From positions 62,001-126,000 of the forward strand of contig CAKOGP040002302.1 in the NCBI GenBank assembly GCA_933822405.4: 64,000 bases of DNA. Direction: 5' to 3'. The notes beneath the pieces are model-generated. The model was not told where the DNA came from. It ran no database searches and saw nothing but the letters and a program-made list of their open reading frames with translations. The DNA is from Cylindrotheca closterium (Eukaryota > Bacillariophyta > Bacillariophyceae > Bacillariales > Bacillariaceae). Shown in pieces: positions 33,137 to 44,068 of the stretch (position 1 is the stretch's first letter; each line of letters opens with the position of its first letter). Both the position numbers and the translations under genes were made by a program.

Positions 33137-34834
33137 ATGGTCTTTCAATTGATGGCAACGCATCCATCGACTGCGAGAATGGCTTTGCAATGGCAGAGAG
33201 CCAATTTGTTTCAAACATGGACGAAAAACAGCTCAAGGAATTCAACAACTCGATACTATGAACTTCTTGCTGTATGGAAGAGAAACTATGCACGGATGTA
33301 CGCTCGTCGGGTGCTGGAGATAGCAGCGGCATCCGCTGCATCCTATCGCCTCAAGACACAGATGGAGGCAGCGATCGAACAACCTTCTGAGTGGGTGGAC
33401 TGGCAAAAGAAAGATTGGGAAGAGACCGCTATGGCAACGCTTGGAAAGACCAAACTTTCCCGCTTCTGGATGGCATCGCGACGATTGATAAATCTTGCCT
33501 TGTTGTCCAGTCCTCTGTTGGTGTTGATGCCCCTTTCCCATGTCAGTACTACTGCAAAGGATGTTACCTGGAGGTATGCCCTCTGGGGAATCGAACAGGC
33601 CGGCCCTACTTGGATCAAACTAGTGCAATGGGCATCAACAAGACACGATTTGTTTTCACCTGAATTCTGCGTCTACTTCGGAAAGCTTCGTGATGAAACC
33701 GAAGGACACTCTTGGAAAGAAACAAAGCGAATATTGGAGGAAGAGTTTGGAGCAGCCCAAGACGTGATAGAAATGGAAACGACTCCTATTGGTAGTGGTT
33801 GTATTGCACAGGTTTATCGTGGCCGATTGAAGAAGCCCACCGCCTTGTATCCTGCCAACACAAAGATTGCCATCAAAGTGCAGCATCCAGGCATCTGGAC
33901 TAAAGTGTGTGTAGATTTTTACTTGCTTCACAAGGTAACAAGTTTTCTGGAGGGTATCCCAAGGCTCAGTCTACAATATCTCAGCTTGGGCGATACCATT
34001 CGCCAATTCCGAAACAGCATGTTGCCGCAGTTGGACCTCACCCTCGAGGCTTCTCATCTGACAAGGTTCAACAAGAACTTTGCTAATGATGAACAAGTGG
34101 GCTTTCCTGAACCAGTCAACGATCTAACGTCGCGCCATGTACTAGTCGAAACTTTTTGCGAAGGAACGCCTATCATGGAGTACACAAAGCCGGGAACACC
34201 AAAGCAAGAACGAGAACAACTTGCGATGCTTGGCCTGAAGACCACTTTGAAAATGATTTTTTTGCATGATTTTGTCCACGGTGATCTCCACCCAGGCAAC
34301 ATTCTGGTAACTGGCAAGTACCCGAAGCTAAAGATGCAATTGCTAGATTGTGGATTGGTTTTGGAAATGGGTCCAGAGCAGCATGTGAACTTGGTAAAGA
34401 TTTTGGGAGCCTTTACACGCAAAAATGGGAAACTAGCTGGGGAACTACTGGTAGATTTGAAATCCGATTCTCAAGCAGGACCGAAGGAAATGGATGTTTT
34501 CATTCGCGGAATGGTGGAAATTTGCAAAATGGATGATGATTCAGTAAGTTGTTTGTTCTGAAATGACATTTGGACACAACCAAAGGCTGGGTACACTAAT
34601 ATTTTATGTGTATTTCAGAACTTTATCGAAAAGGTTGGAGACTATATTGCGGACATTTGTTACTTGGCTTGCTCAAACAGAGTAAAGCTTGAAGGAGCGT
34701 TTGTCAACGCTTCGTTGGCTGTTGAAATCATGGAGGGTCTAGCTAGTGCTCTTTATCCTGATATGCGTGTTCAACAAGTGGCCTTGCCTCTAATTGTACA
34801 AGCTGAAGTGATGCATCGATTGGGAATGCACTAG
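33137..34834 (+). CDS. ABC1/ADCK (UbiB-family) atypical kinase
   Basis: Exons 33137-34543 and 34619-34834 (phase 0) give 540 residues. ABC1 kinases support ubiquinone or plastoquinone/tocopherol metabolism in mitochondria and plastids. A hydrophobic segment (LINLALLSSPLLVLMPL) precedes the domain. The family's KxGQ motif appears as WIKLVQWASTR, with Val replacing Gly. Other elements are intact: AIKVQHPG (ATP-binding Lys), LTLEASHLTRF (ExD-like position), HGDLHPGNIL (catalytic loop) and LDCGLVLEM in place of DFG. The pattern GPTWIKLxQW...STRHDLF resembles the ADCK2 branch. The N terminus has many Arg and no acidic residues at first (MVFQLMATHPSTARMALQW), compatible with mitochondrial import. 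Confidence 0.93.
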
Positions 34835-34909
34835 GTGTTATGAATGCGATGTTATAAGATATTTTAGATTAGATCCAGTTTGTTTGTTTGTAGCCAGTCA
34901 AAGTCAATT

Positions 34910-36091
34910 TTATAAGCTTGAACTCTCATCACATTGCTTACGGACGATGAATGAAGTTTCGGCAGCGGGTATACCGTGATTGGCCCCAGGGGTGTAGTGT
35001 AGGAGATACGCCTTGTAATCTCCATCTGGCAAAGGCCATGTGGTCCGAGCGGTTTCATCGGGTGAGCGAGGGCCGAACAGCAGAATATCGTAGGCAACCT
35101 CCCCAACACACTCTTGCGTCCCGCAAGTTCCTAACCAGAGCAAGGGTTCTATGTCCCCTGGTGTTTCGTCGTCCTTGTAGATTGCAATGAGATCTTCCTC
35201 GTGCGGATCGCAATTTTCAAAAGTTATCTGGATTGTATCAATCCCACTGTTGTAACACTGAACGTCCGTGCGGATGAGATCCTCGCAGTCATTGTTACAG
35301 GATCGACCCAACGGATTTGCTCTGAAGGTCTCTGACTCTGAAATGACTTCTATGGTCTCGTTCCCTCTTGCCAACACTGCCTTGTAATCCCCTGCACTGA
35401 GAGGGAAGAAGTTCCACGCAATTTCATCGCTGGGACCAAGTTCACCAAAAAGTAGACCACCCTTTGCGGCTTTACAACCATCATCTAGGCTGCCACAAGT
35501 TGTTAACCACAATGGAGCCTCAAACAATAGCTCCGGATGCTTTGAAAAATCGTAGGCTGCTGGATAGATTCCGACGTAATCTTCGACACTTGGTTTGCTA
35601 TTGTGGAAGAATACATGAAGATCTTCGCCGTATTCGAAACAGTTGTATTCCAACCAAACTGCATCTTCTCTTACTTCACATAGGCCACACGTCACTGAGC
35701 ACAAGTTACGTCTAGATGTTGGAAGAATACCCGTCTTTTCTGGACTACAGTCACCAGATTCCTCAACTTCTTCACAATTAATGAAGGGATCATCTCGGCA
35801 TCTCGGATGGTTACCAGCTATGAACCAATCTTCTTCTGCTGCACTACTCTCCTCTCCATCTTCATCTGCCTCATGTATTGAGACATAGAGGCCGGTATCA
35901 TGTAAGTCTTGATCATCAGCATACTCTTGTTCCAAAAGATCACCATCAGTTTCTCCGTATTCAGTATCTTCATCCAGCTCGACAGGAAAGTCTCGTTCTT
36001 CCGCCTCTAAAGCATTTGCATGTGCAACCAATTGAACAACCAACAGAAGTAGGAGGAATGAGCGACGGTGTTTGGATGACGACATGGTCAT
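34910..36091 (-). CDS. Secreted protein with ShKT-like domain and two SKICH-like repeats
   Basis: A single exon of 393 residues. A signal peptide (FLLLLLVVQLVAHANALE) leads to a very acidic stretch (residues ~30-85). A Cys-rich unit follows: CRDDPFINCEEVEESGDC...CSVTCGLC has the six-Cys spacing of ShKT domains. Two beta-rich repeats then occur, marked by EDYVGIYPAAYD...LLFGELGPSDEIAW...LSAGDYKAVL and EDLIAIYKDDETP...LLFGPRSPDETARTTW...LPDGDYKAYL. This is the pattern of SKICH-type domains, here with internal cysteines that fit an extracellular setting. There is no membrane anchor. The function is unknown; binding at the cell surface or wall is inference. It diverges from the esterase-rhomboid gene over 129 bases. 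Confidence 0.85.
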   Translation of the reverse strand: MTMSSSKHRRSFLLLLLVVQLVAHANALEAEERDFPVELDEDTEYGETDGDLLEQEYADDQDLHDTGLYVSIHEADEDGEESSAAEEDWFIAGNHPRCRDDPFINCEEVEESGDCSPEKTGILPTSRRNLCSVTCGLCEVREDAVWLEYNCFEYGEDLHVFFHNSKPSVEDYVGIYPAAYDFSKHPELLFEAPLWLTTCGSLDDGCKAAKGGLLFGELGPSDEIAWNFFPLSAGDYKAVLARGNETIEVISESETFRANPLGRSCNNDCEDLIRTDVQCYNSGIDTIQITFENCDPHEEDLIAIYKDDETPGDIEPLLWLGTCGTQECVGEVAYDILLFGPRSPDETARTTWPLPDGDYKAYLLHYTPGANHGIPAAETSFIVRKQCDESSSL

Positions 36092-36220
36092 GTTTGATAT
36101 TTTCGGAATTCAACGGAAAGATGTCTTGAAAATTGTGAGATGATGTGAACGATGCAAATTTTAACACGCGCCGGCGAGTCACCAAACTCGCCAACTAAAA
36201 GAACCCGGATAAAACAAAAA

Positions 36221-38953
36221 ATGGCGGAAAACAATGATGGTAGTCCTCATGTTGAACACCAGCTTGACTCCAGGATGAAAGGGACAATATTAATAGTTCA
36301 AATAATCACACTGTCGTTGGTCGCTAAGGAAGTTATAGCCTTGAGCTACAGCACTTGCGATTCCGATTCCATTCCAGCGAATTCGAAAGCAAGCAACCTC
36401 GTCCCGAACCAATTTCATAAGTTGTGTCCAGGAGTCCCAAACTCTGCAGTCGGAGGCTTGAAGCATCCAATATGTGGTGATGGAACGCCCTTTTCTTTCT
36501 TCTTCGCAAAACCAACTCAACGAAAAATGAATACCAACAAACTATGTAAGTATTAATACAAGCAAGAACACGACCAGTACGGAACGCCGCTAGTCGCTCA
36601 CATTTTTTGTTGCTTATGTAGTGATCGAATTCATGGGAGGGGGCGCTTGTTGGGATGCTAATACTTGCGGGCAACAACAGGGCTACTTGACATTTCCAGA
36701 GCAGCTCAACAACTTTGTGGGCTATAGCTGTTCCGAAGTCAATGCTTCGCAAGGGGATAAACAATTCAACATGTTGTGTGCACAGAGCAATGTAGGAGGA
36801 GTTGATTTTACCGAATACAACACAGTGATTGTTCCCTATTGCACTCAGGATGTTCATGTGGGAAGTCAATCCGTTACCTACGATGACGGATCCGTCATCA
36901 ACCACGGTGAGTAGGTATAGAGCCTTTTGCATTCCCTTTGCAAAAAGAAACTGATCTCATCTTTCCTAAAGTTGGAGGTGCAAACACAATGGCCGTAATG
37001 GAATGGATTTTTGAGAATTTCCGATCTCCATCGCACATAGTTCTGACGGGATGTTCCGCTGGAGGTACAGCACTGCCAATTGCTTATGACATGCTCAACA
37101 GTAAGTTTCAATGGTTGGATGGGACGAAAGGAATGAGTTGCTAATCAACCGATTTCTGTTGACATCTAGTGCATTACAATCGATGGACGAGGTCTCCTCC
37201 AGGCATACGATCGGTACAGATTAGTACAGTGGCTGATTCTTCAGTTTACCTCACCCCAACCTACTTTTTGGAGAATGCTTTTGGAAACTGGGATGCAGGA
37301 CCGATTATGAAGAAACTTAGTTTCCCGTTCAACAAATACAAGGATAACGAAAATTACAGCACAGAAGTATGGAATCATGTTCTCAAAAGAGGACCCAACT
37401 CAGACCAATGGGGTTTCATTACCTATAACAATGATCCCATCTCGCAAATGTACTACTCGTACATGGGAGGAATGTACGCAGACGATGATGGCTACAATGG
37501 GAACGGGCGACTGCTTGAAGATGTTTCAGATGCATGGTGGTCGTCGCTATCTGAATCTTTGACATATGTGCAAAAGAAGCATAGGAACGTGCAAACATTT
37601 ATCATGGACGGAGAAGGTCATTGTACCTTTGGATGGTATTACGCTATGCAACAAGGGTCCGAGTTTGATGACTGGATCAAGAGTATTATCAAAGAAAAGG
37701 GAGTTTTCGGTCGAACGAGCCCAGCAGTACCTTCGTTCGCTATTGCCGCGCTTTTGGGAGGGCTGATTGCATTGGGAGCCATCAATAGTCGCAAGAAGCG
37801 TGATATTGGCGTTGATGATGGCGTGCTTTTGAACGAGGGTGAGAAAAGGCGATCTTCGTCTCAGCTGTTGCATTCTACATTCGCAAAGTTTTCTGGATTT
37901 TGCACTCGATTCAGCGGTTGCCCAATCACTGCCGGATACTTTGCAATAGTCACTATATACTTTGCGACAATGCTCGTCTCGCAAGGGTTTGCACACCCTG
38001 CCAACAATCCAAGTTTGGGCCCAAGAGCTACATCCTTGAGCACCTTTGGAATCAATAACCCATCCTTGATTGTCTACAACTCTCAGTTGCTCAGACTAAT
38101 GACATCAGGATTCTTGTGCAGCGGCATTCTTACCTTTGCGATCCTAGCATTCACTCTACACCGTCATACGAGAAACCTTGAAAAAGAGATCGGTAGCAGC
38201 AAGGAATTCTGCATCTTAATGCTTGCAGTGATGCTTGGCAGCAATCTCATTTACGCTTGCGTGGCAGGAGGGGCGAGTTGCGCAACCATTGCCACAGTTC
38301 TCGGAATGAACACGCTATCAATAGTCCTCCCAAGAAACACGTCGGCATCTGAGACACCTGCTACCCCAACGCCGACGTGTTCAACTATCACAATTTTCAT
38401 TTTTGCTGCATTGGCTTTACCCTTCAACAGTTGGATAATAAATTTCGCAAGCATATGTGTTGGTCTATTCTTGGGTTATGCTGTGGTTGAAAGACAAATG
38501 CAAGAAGTTGCATCTGACCTGAAAACAGGGCAGTCTCTCTACACTGCCAAGCGAAACCCATTAATGGGCTTCTTTGCTTTTTGCATGATTTTGTTCTGCC
38601 TTCTCGCTTTTCGGGCCATTAGACCAAACAGGTTGTACACGAGCCCTTTTCTCACTGGGTGCGACCTAGCATACGTTGAACTTCCATCCGATATTGTGGG
38701 TTCCTACTACGACAACAGGAGGCTAGACGCGGCTGGGGATGGTGCTGATACACTTTGTGCCGAGTTCTGCGTCCCTCACCTTGCTGCGAGACCAGTAGTC
38801 TGGGGTGCGTCTACATATTCCGGATACGCCGTGTCGAGTGGTCAATGTGCAGACAAGGGATATGATACACATATCGCTGACAAGACATTCTCCAAGGCGA
38901 CTTATTCTGTAGATGTCGAGGTCTACACAAGTTCTAACAATGGACACAATTGA
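36221..38953 (+). CDS. Pectin acetylesterase/Notum-family hydrolase fused to a degenerate rhomboid domain
   Basis: Exons 36221-36545, 36622-36906, 36972-37100 and 37170-38953 give 840 residues; the ATG at 36275 would start directly at the signal peptide (MKGTILIVQIITLSLVA). The ectodomain is a PAE/Notum alpha/beta hydrolase with LIEFMGGGACWD, the nucleophile elbow TGCSAGG and a late catalytic-type His in DGEGHCTFGWY. After one membrane segment (FAIAALLGGLIALGAI) a six-helix region begins with NPSLGP, the usual rhomboid lead-in. Its TM4 reads GGASCATI, where GxSG has lost the last Gly. TM6 reads NFASICVGLFLG, where the catalytic His is Ser, and the HxxxN of TM2 is absent. A Cys-rich lumenal domain (~90 residues) ends the protein. 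It is thus a hydrolase joined to a predicted inactive rhomboid. Confidence 0.88.
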
Positions 38954-39022
38954 GTTATCTGAATACAAACAATACTAAAATAATCCAACGCCTCTATCTA
39001 TTATAATATACTTCTATCTAAT

Positions 39023-42000
39023 TCAACAATGCACAGTTTCACTTTCTTTCTCCCCAATTTTGCAACGGATATCAGCACGAGTCATTCCAAAACAGCTTCG
39101 TCCATATTGTTGGTATACGGATACGACCTCTGGATGAAGAAGCTCGAAAGTGCCATCACCCATACAAGCAGCAATTTCGAGTCCCGAGTGCGCAAATCTC
39201 TTGTCATTTAAATAGATGCCAATGGAATCATAGCATTTCTTAATGCGCTCTCGATAGTCCTCAAGGATTTCAAAACCATCGCTCTCTCCCATCGATGCAA
39301 TCAAAAAAAATCGTGCTTCATCGAACGCTGCTTGGGGCAACAGATCCTCCCGCAAGGGAAAATCAAAATCAGCGCCGTAAGCAGAACACTCGGCTTGTAA
39401 AATCGCCAAGGAAAGTAAAAGGATTGGACCAAGATGTCTGATAAATTCGCCATTGAAATGCACCTTGTAGCCCATCACTTTCCCGTTCGAACGGGGAAGC
39501 TTCATCGTGAGAGGACAGAGGCAACAAAGAAGCCCATCTGTCTGGCTGTATTGTCGAGGATCGAACAGGCCATCTTTCGACAGGAGAATGAAACATCTTG
39601 GATAGGACTTTTTTTCAATGAATAGCTTGAGGGACTTTCCTGTTTCAAACTTTCCATTGATTCTTGTGGTCAATCTGGTAGTTTCCTCCTCGTAGTTGTT
39701 GAAATGCCCCTGTAGTTTCACGGTTTCTGAAACTTGAACTCCTTGAACTTTGAGAATATTTTTTGCCATCGTTGCGGCTTTGGCTTGACCAACATGTGTC
39801 CTCTCTATTTCCACCTTCACTGATTTAAACTCCTTCTCAACTATGGTACGAGTTTGCTCTCCCTGTTCCGCCAGCTCCATGGCTGCTGCTTCCAACCCAT
39901 CGAGTTGCACCGCTTGTGTGCTTCTTACATCTTCAACCTTGCCACTTATATCTTCCAAGGATGTATGAACCAAGGACATTTTGTCGCTGGTTTCTTTCAG
40001 CAGCAAGCGAAATTCTTCAGTGTAGTCTCCATTAGACTTCTCGGCTGATGTAGCCTTATGTCTGTCTGGGTGAAAAAATTCATGCATCAGCACTTCTTTC
40101 ATGGTTGGTCGCTCAGATGGATTTTTTCTCAGAAGTTGCGACAACAAATCCTTTGCAAGATTGTCTCGAACGTTGCTTGCAACAACCTTCTTTAGATCTG
40201 TTTCTTCCCAAGCATGAAGGAATAGAAATGTGTTTCCATCTGTAATATCATCATCTCTATCGGTGGTAAACAAAGACTGACCAGCACACATCATATACAG
40301 CAAAACTCCAAAAGACCAGACGTCAAGCGAAGGATCTGCCATGACGAGGTCATAGGGAAGTCCTTCCTTGAGAGGTTCAGCATTCCAGATTTTTTCCATT
40401 TTTCCAGTGATTAAATTCTGCTCTTCTTTTATATCCTCCATCTGCAAAAAGGTTCGAACAACAAATCCTTGAAAAGGCCGAGTCGTTGTGAATTGCGGTT
40501 GGCGTTTTTGTCGTTCCGCTGATGATTCTTTTTCGAAGTATTTGACAAACATTTCTTTCTCATCGAAGCTTTGGAGCCGGTAAATCAACTCTGGAGGAAG
40601 CACCCCAGATGAGAATTTTGCACCAACAAAGTCACCATCGATACGTGCAGATGAATCCAAGTCGATCAAACAAAGGCGGTAGTTCATTCGGAGGATGTTG
40701 GACATTTTAAGATCACCATGGACGAGCCGCTTGGTGTGCAGGTGTTCCAGTCCCTCACCAACCTCTTTCATCAATTTTCTTATGGTGACCGTATCAGGAC
40801 GTTCGCTTCGGAAAATGGTGTCTAGATTGCGATCGCCATAAGGCATTACAACGATACAAGAGTAATCTCGTGCATCGTGCACATCTGACCCGCCGACTGA
40901 CTCATCAAGGACAAGATAATCACCGATGAAGCCAGATATGGAGTCTTCTGGTACTTCACTTCTATCGTGAGCCCGAAGAATATTCACAACATATTTGTTG
41001 TCCAGGTCGATTCTCCCCTCCAGCTCTCTCTGGAACTGATCGTCTTTTCTCATGAACTTGAGTGCAACATTCCGCCCAAGCTGTTCTTGACAAAATGCGA
41101 TGAATTCGTTTCTATCGATGGCTCCAGTCTTGTCAATATCAGCTCGAGCGAAATACGTTGCAGCCATTCTCAAGCCATCTTGATTCACATCCTCTCGTGA
41201 GACAAGCATGAGATCACGAATAGCCGCGAAAAAGCCTTCAATTCTAAGCATCGAGGTTGCATGAGTACCGTGTTTGTCAAATATGGATCCATAATACTGG
41301 TGCATTTTGTAGTCTTCAGCCTTCAGAACAAGACAGGTGGACGATTTGTGGATGGGCGGACCCTGCGCAAGGTCGTAGCGGCCGAGGAAGAGGAGCCTCT
41401 CTTCAAAGGTTTCCCGAATGCTTGATGTAGCAAATTTCAAGGCGACCCGTCCATCTCTATCCTTTGAGTTAGCAAGAACTCGCAGAGTTTCAAGATCTGC
41501 TTTGTGAAAGAAGTCGATTAATGAGCGGAAATCATCAGTTTCGTCCTCAAGATGGTGCGCCAAGAACTGAACCCAACCATGCTGCCGACGAACCGAGAAC
41601 TCTTCGCTGCAGAAGGAAGAAATGACGGATTGAATGTAAGCAGATTTGGTCTCTCGAAGCTTAGATCGTTCAGATTCCTGGTTCGTTAACAGCTCTCGTT
41701 CCTTGATAGGTCCAATGGAATAGAGGTAAATCAAGCTTTCCTTCGTTATTGTTCCTTCCGATTGCGTTCGGTACAGTAGATGAATTCGGATGGAGAGAGC
41801 TAGGTTTTGTCCATCTACATCAATAGATTTTAAGCTTGGATTGTCGCCGAAAACTTCGTCGCCGAAGAATGTAATCGTTCCTGGCACAACGATTGTCGAC
41901 AACGACTCACAGCCCGAAAAACTACCGTTTCCAATTGTCTCGAGCGTTCGAGTTGCGCCGAAATCGACTTCGTTCAGTAGATTGCAGAATTTATAGGCCC

Positions 42001-44068
42001 CATCACCAATCACAATCAAATTCGATGGAAATCGGACGACTCGTAGAGATTTGCATCCAAAAAACGCCTTCTCCTTGATTATTTCAAGAGATAAAGCTTG
42101 AGTGAAGTCGACATCTTCAAGGTGAATACATCCTCGAAATGCACATTGCGCGATTTCTTTGACTGATGACGGGAACCCTACCGTTCTCAGGCTTTCACAG
42201 GCATCGAAGGAGGAAATTCCAATCCTGAACAATCGGAAAGCCGCTGAGAAGTCAATATCACGCAAAGTCTTGCGCCCTTGAGCGCCACGATCCTCTATTA
42301 CTTTAACCTCTGGATTGACACGCAGATGAATCAAATCATTTGGGCACTTTCCATTCTCGCTATACACGAAGGTGCCCGAAAAGTTGAACGCATCTTCGCC
42401 AATGTCCGGAGTGGACATTACATCGATCTCCCGCAGCGACTCGCATCCATAGAATGCCATTTCTCCAATTCTCTCAAGTGGTGCACCCAATTTCACGCAC
42501 GAGAGATTTCCACACTGCAGGTAAGCTTTTTGTTCACAAACCTTCAGGCTGAATGGAAAAGTAACCTCATCCAAAGAGGAACAGTAACCAAAAGCGTACG
42601 CTCCGATTCTCTCGAGCGCTTCTGCATTGCTAAAGTCAGTAATCTCCAACGCTTCACATCGCTGAAAAGCTCCCTCAGATATAAGGTTCAGGCTTTGTGG
42701 AAATTTCACTTCCTCCAAGGCCACACAACCAGCAAAGGAATAGTCCCCGACTCTTTGAAGAACATTTGCATTCGAAAAATCAATCGATTCCAGTCCACTA
42801 CAGCCCTCAAAGGCCCTCTTTCCAATCACCCAAAGGTTGGACGGAAAGGCGACCCTTGTAAGGGATTCACAACGGTAAAATCCGCTCTTTGAGATAGCCT
42901 GGAGGTTGATAGATTCCAAAAAGTCGATTTCAGCAAGCTTCGCACAGCCTTCGAAGGCCCCTTGTTCGATTGTCCTCAAGTTAGAAGACAGCTTGACAGT
43001 TCTCAACGCATAACTGTGGGAAAAGGCACCTTCTCCTATTCCAGCAAGCTTGGTTGCGAGGGAGAAGTCTATTTCTGATAACTTCGCGCATCTTTGGAAC
43101 GCTCCCTTTGCCAATAGCTTTAGATTGAGTGGGAATACGACCTTATACAAAGAACTACAACACAGGAATGATTCTTCGCTAATCATTTCAAGTCTGGTTG
43201 CAGAAGTAAAATCAAGCTCCCTCATGCCGCTATACTCAAACGTTCTTTTTCCAATCACGACCAAATGTTGCGGAAGAGTAACTTTGCGAAGCGCAGAACA
43301 TCGCGACAGACATTCTTCCTCGAGTACCTGAAGCACTGAAGTTTGACCAAAGTCAATGGACTCCAAAGCGTGGCAGTTCTTGAACGCTGTCTTGGCAACA
43401 AGTTGAAGGTTTGGACTCAGTTTCACACTTTTCAGTTTCTCACAATTCATGAACGCCTCCTCTTCAATTTTTGCAAGAGAGAGATCACCACCAAAGTCGA
43501 TTTCTTCAAATCCACAGTGTTGAAACGCTGTCTTTGACACAACTTTCAAGTAGGGTGGCAACTTGATCTCCTTCAAGTCCGTACATCTGGAGAATGTGCT
43601 ATCCTCAATTCGCTCCAAGCCTACTGCCTGGCTCATGTCAACATGAGTGAAACCACAATAACGAAAGGCTCGCGTTGCAACCGAAGTAAGCTTCTTTGGG
43701 AATGAAACTTTCTTTACAGAAGTGCATTTAAAGAAAGCGTGATACCCAATTGATAATAGCGATTCAGCCTCGCTGAAATCAATGTCCACTAGTTTCGAGC
43801 ATCCATTGAATGCCTCTTTCGAGATGACCTCGAGATTCTTTGGAAATTTTGCTCCTTTCAGAGCAGAACAGTAATAGAAGGAGTCTTCTCCGATCACTTT
43901 CAAACTATCTGCTTTGCTAAAATCAACCTTCTCGATCTTCTTACAATCTTTGAATGCCCCGTAGGGGATCTCGATAACAGACGAATCAATTTTGACGCTG
44001 GTGGCTTCCTTGGGGACAGCTGCTTTGCCATCATAGACAAAAACCTCAAGGGCTTGTTCCATGTCCAT
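39023..44068 (-). CDS. BspA-type LRR (LRR_5) protein kinase with EF-hand insert and coiled coil
   Basis: One uninterrupted exon of 1,681 residues. Residues ~25-770 contain about thirty BspA-like leucine-rich repeats (for example IGEGAFSHSYALRTVKLSSN and FEGCAKLAEIDFLESINLQ). A kinase domain follows at ~893-1330. Its first strands (GRYDLAQGPPIHKSSTCLVLKAED) are separated from the VALKFM lysine strand by about 85 residues that include a canonical EF-hand loop, DIDKTGAIDRNE. The catalytic loop is HGDLKMSN and the metal motif DLD instead of DFG; DVWSFGVLLYMM and NPSERPTMKEVL are intact. A coiled coil (~1345-1440) and a C-terminal domain with one hydrophobic stretch (ILLLSLAILQAE) finish it. Ca2+ control of the kinase is inference. 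There is no signal peptide. Confidence 0.9.
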   Translation of the reverse strand: MDMEQALEVFVYDGKAAVPKEATSVKIDSSVIEIPYGAFKDCKKIEKVDFSKADSLKVIGEDSFYYCSALKGAKFPKNLEVISKEAFNGCSKLVDIDFSEAESLLSIGYHAFFKCTSVKKVSFPKKLTSVATRAFRYCGFTHVDMSQAVGLERIEDSTFSRCTDLKEIKLPPYLKVVSKTAFQHCGFEEIDFGGDLSLAKIEEEAFMNCEKLKSVKLSPNLQLVAKTAFKNCHALESIDFGQTSVLQVLEEECLSRCSALRKVTLPQHLVVIGKRTFEYSGMRELDFTSATRLEMISEESFLCCSSLYKVVFPLNLKLLAKGAFQRCAKLSEIDFSLATKLAGIGEGAFSHSYALRTVKLSSNLRTIEQGAFEGCAKLAEIDFLESINLQAISKSGFYRCESLTRVAFPSNLWVIGKRAFEGCSGLESIDFSNANVLQRVGDYSFAGCVALEEVKFPQSLNLISEGAFQRCEALEITDFSNAEALERIGAYAFGYCSSLDEVTFPFSLKVCEQKAYLQCGNLSCVKLGAPLERIGEMAFYGCESLREIDVMSTPDIGEDAFNFSGTFVYSENGKCPNDLIHLRVNPEVKVIEDRGAQGRKTLRDIDFSAAFRLFRIGISSFDACESLRTVGFPSSVKEIAQCAFRGCIHLEDVDFTQALSLEIIKEKAFFGCKSLRVVRFPSNLIVIGDGAYKFCNLLNEVDFGATRTLETIGNGSFSGCESLSTIVVPGTITFFGDEVFGDNPSLKSIDVDGQNLALSIRIHLLYRTQSEGTITKESLIYLYSIGPIKERELLTNQESERSKLRETKSAYIQSVISSFCSEEFSVRRQHGWVQFLAHHLEDETDDFRSLIDFFHKADLETLRVLANSKDRDGRVALKFATSSIRETFEERLLFLGRYDLAQGPPIHKSSTCLVLKAEDYKMHQYYGSIFDKHGTHATSMLRIEGFFAAIRDLMLVSREDVNQDGLRMAATYFARADIDKTGAIDRNEFIAFCQEQLGRNVALKFMRKDDQFQRELEGRIDLDNKYVVNILRAHDRSEVPEDSISGFIGDYLVLDESVGGSDVHDARDYSCIVVMPYGDRNLDTIFRSERPDTVTIRKLMKEVGEGLEHLHTKRLVHGDLKMSNILRMNYRLCLIDLDSSARIDGDFVGAKFSSGVLPPELIYRLQSFDEKEMFVKYFEKESSAERQKRQPQFTTTRPFQGFVVRTFLQMEDIKEEQNLITGKMEKIWNAEPLKEGLPYDLVMADPSLDVWSFGVLLYMMCAGQSLFTTDRDDDITDGNTFLFLHAWEETDLKKVVASNVRDNLAKDLLSQLLRKNPSERPTMKEVLMHEFFHPDRHKATSAEKSNGDYTEEFRLLLKETSDKMSLVHTSLEDISGKVEDVRSTQAVQLDGLEAAAMELAEQGEQTRTIVEKEFKSVKVEIERTHVGQAKAATMAKNILKVQGVQVSETVKLQGHFNNYEEETTRLTTRINGKFETGKSLKLFIEKKSYPRCFILLSKDGLFDPRQYSQTDGLLCCLCPLTMKLPRSNGKVMGYKVHFNGEFIRHLGPILLLSLAILQAECSAYGADFDFPLREDLLPQAAFDEARFFLIASMGESDGFEILEDYRERIKKCYDSIGIYLNDKRFAHSGLEIAACMGDGTFELLHPEVVSVYQQYGRSCFGMTRADIRCKIGEKESETVHC

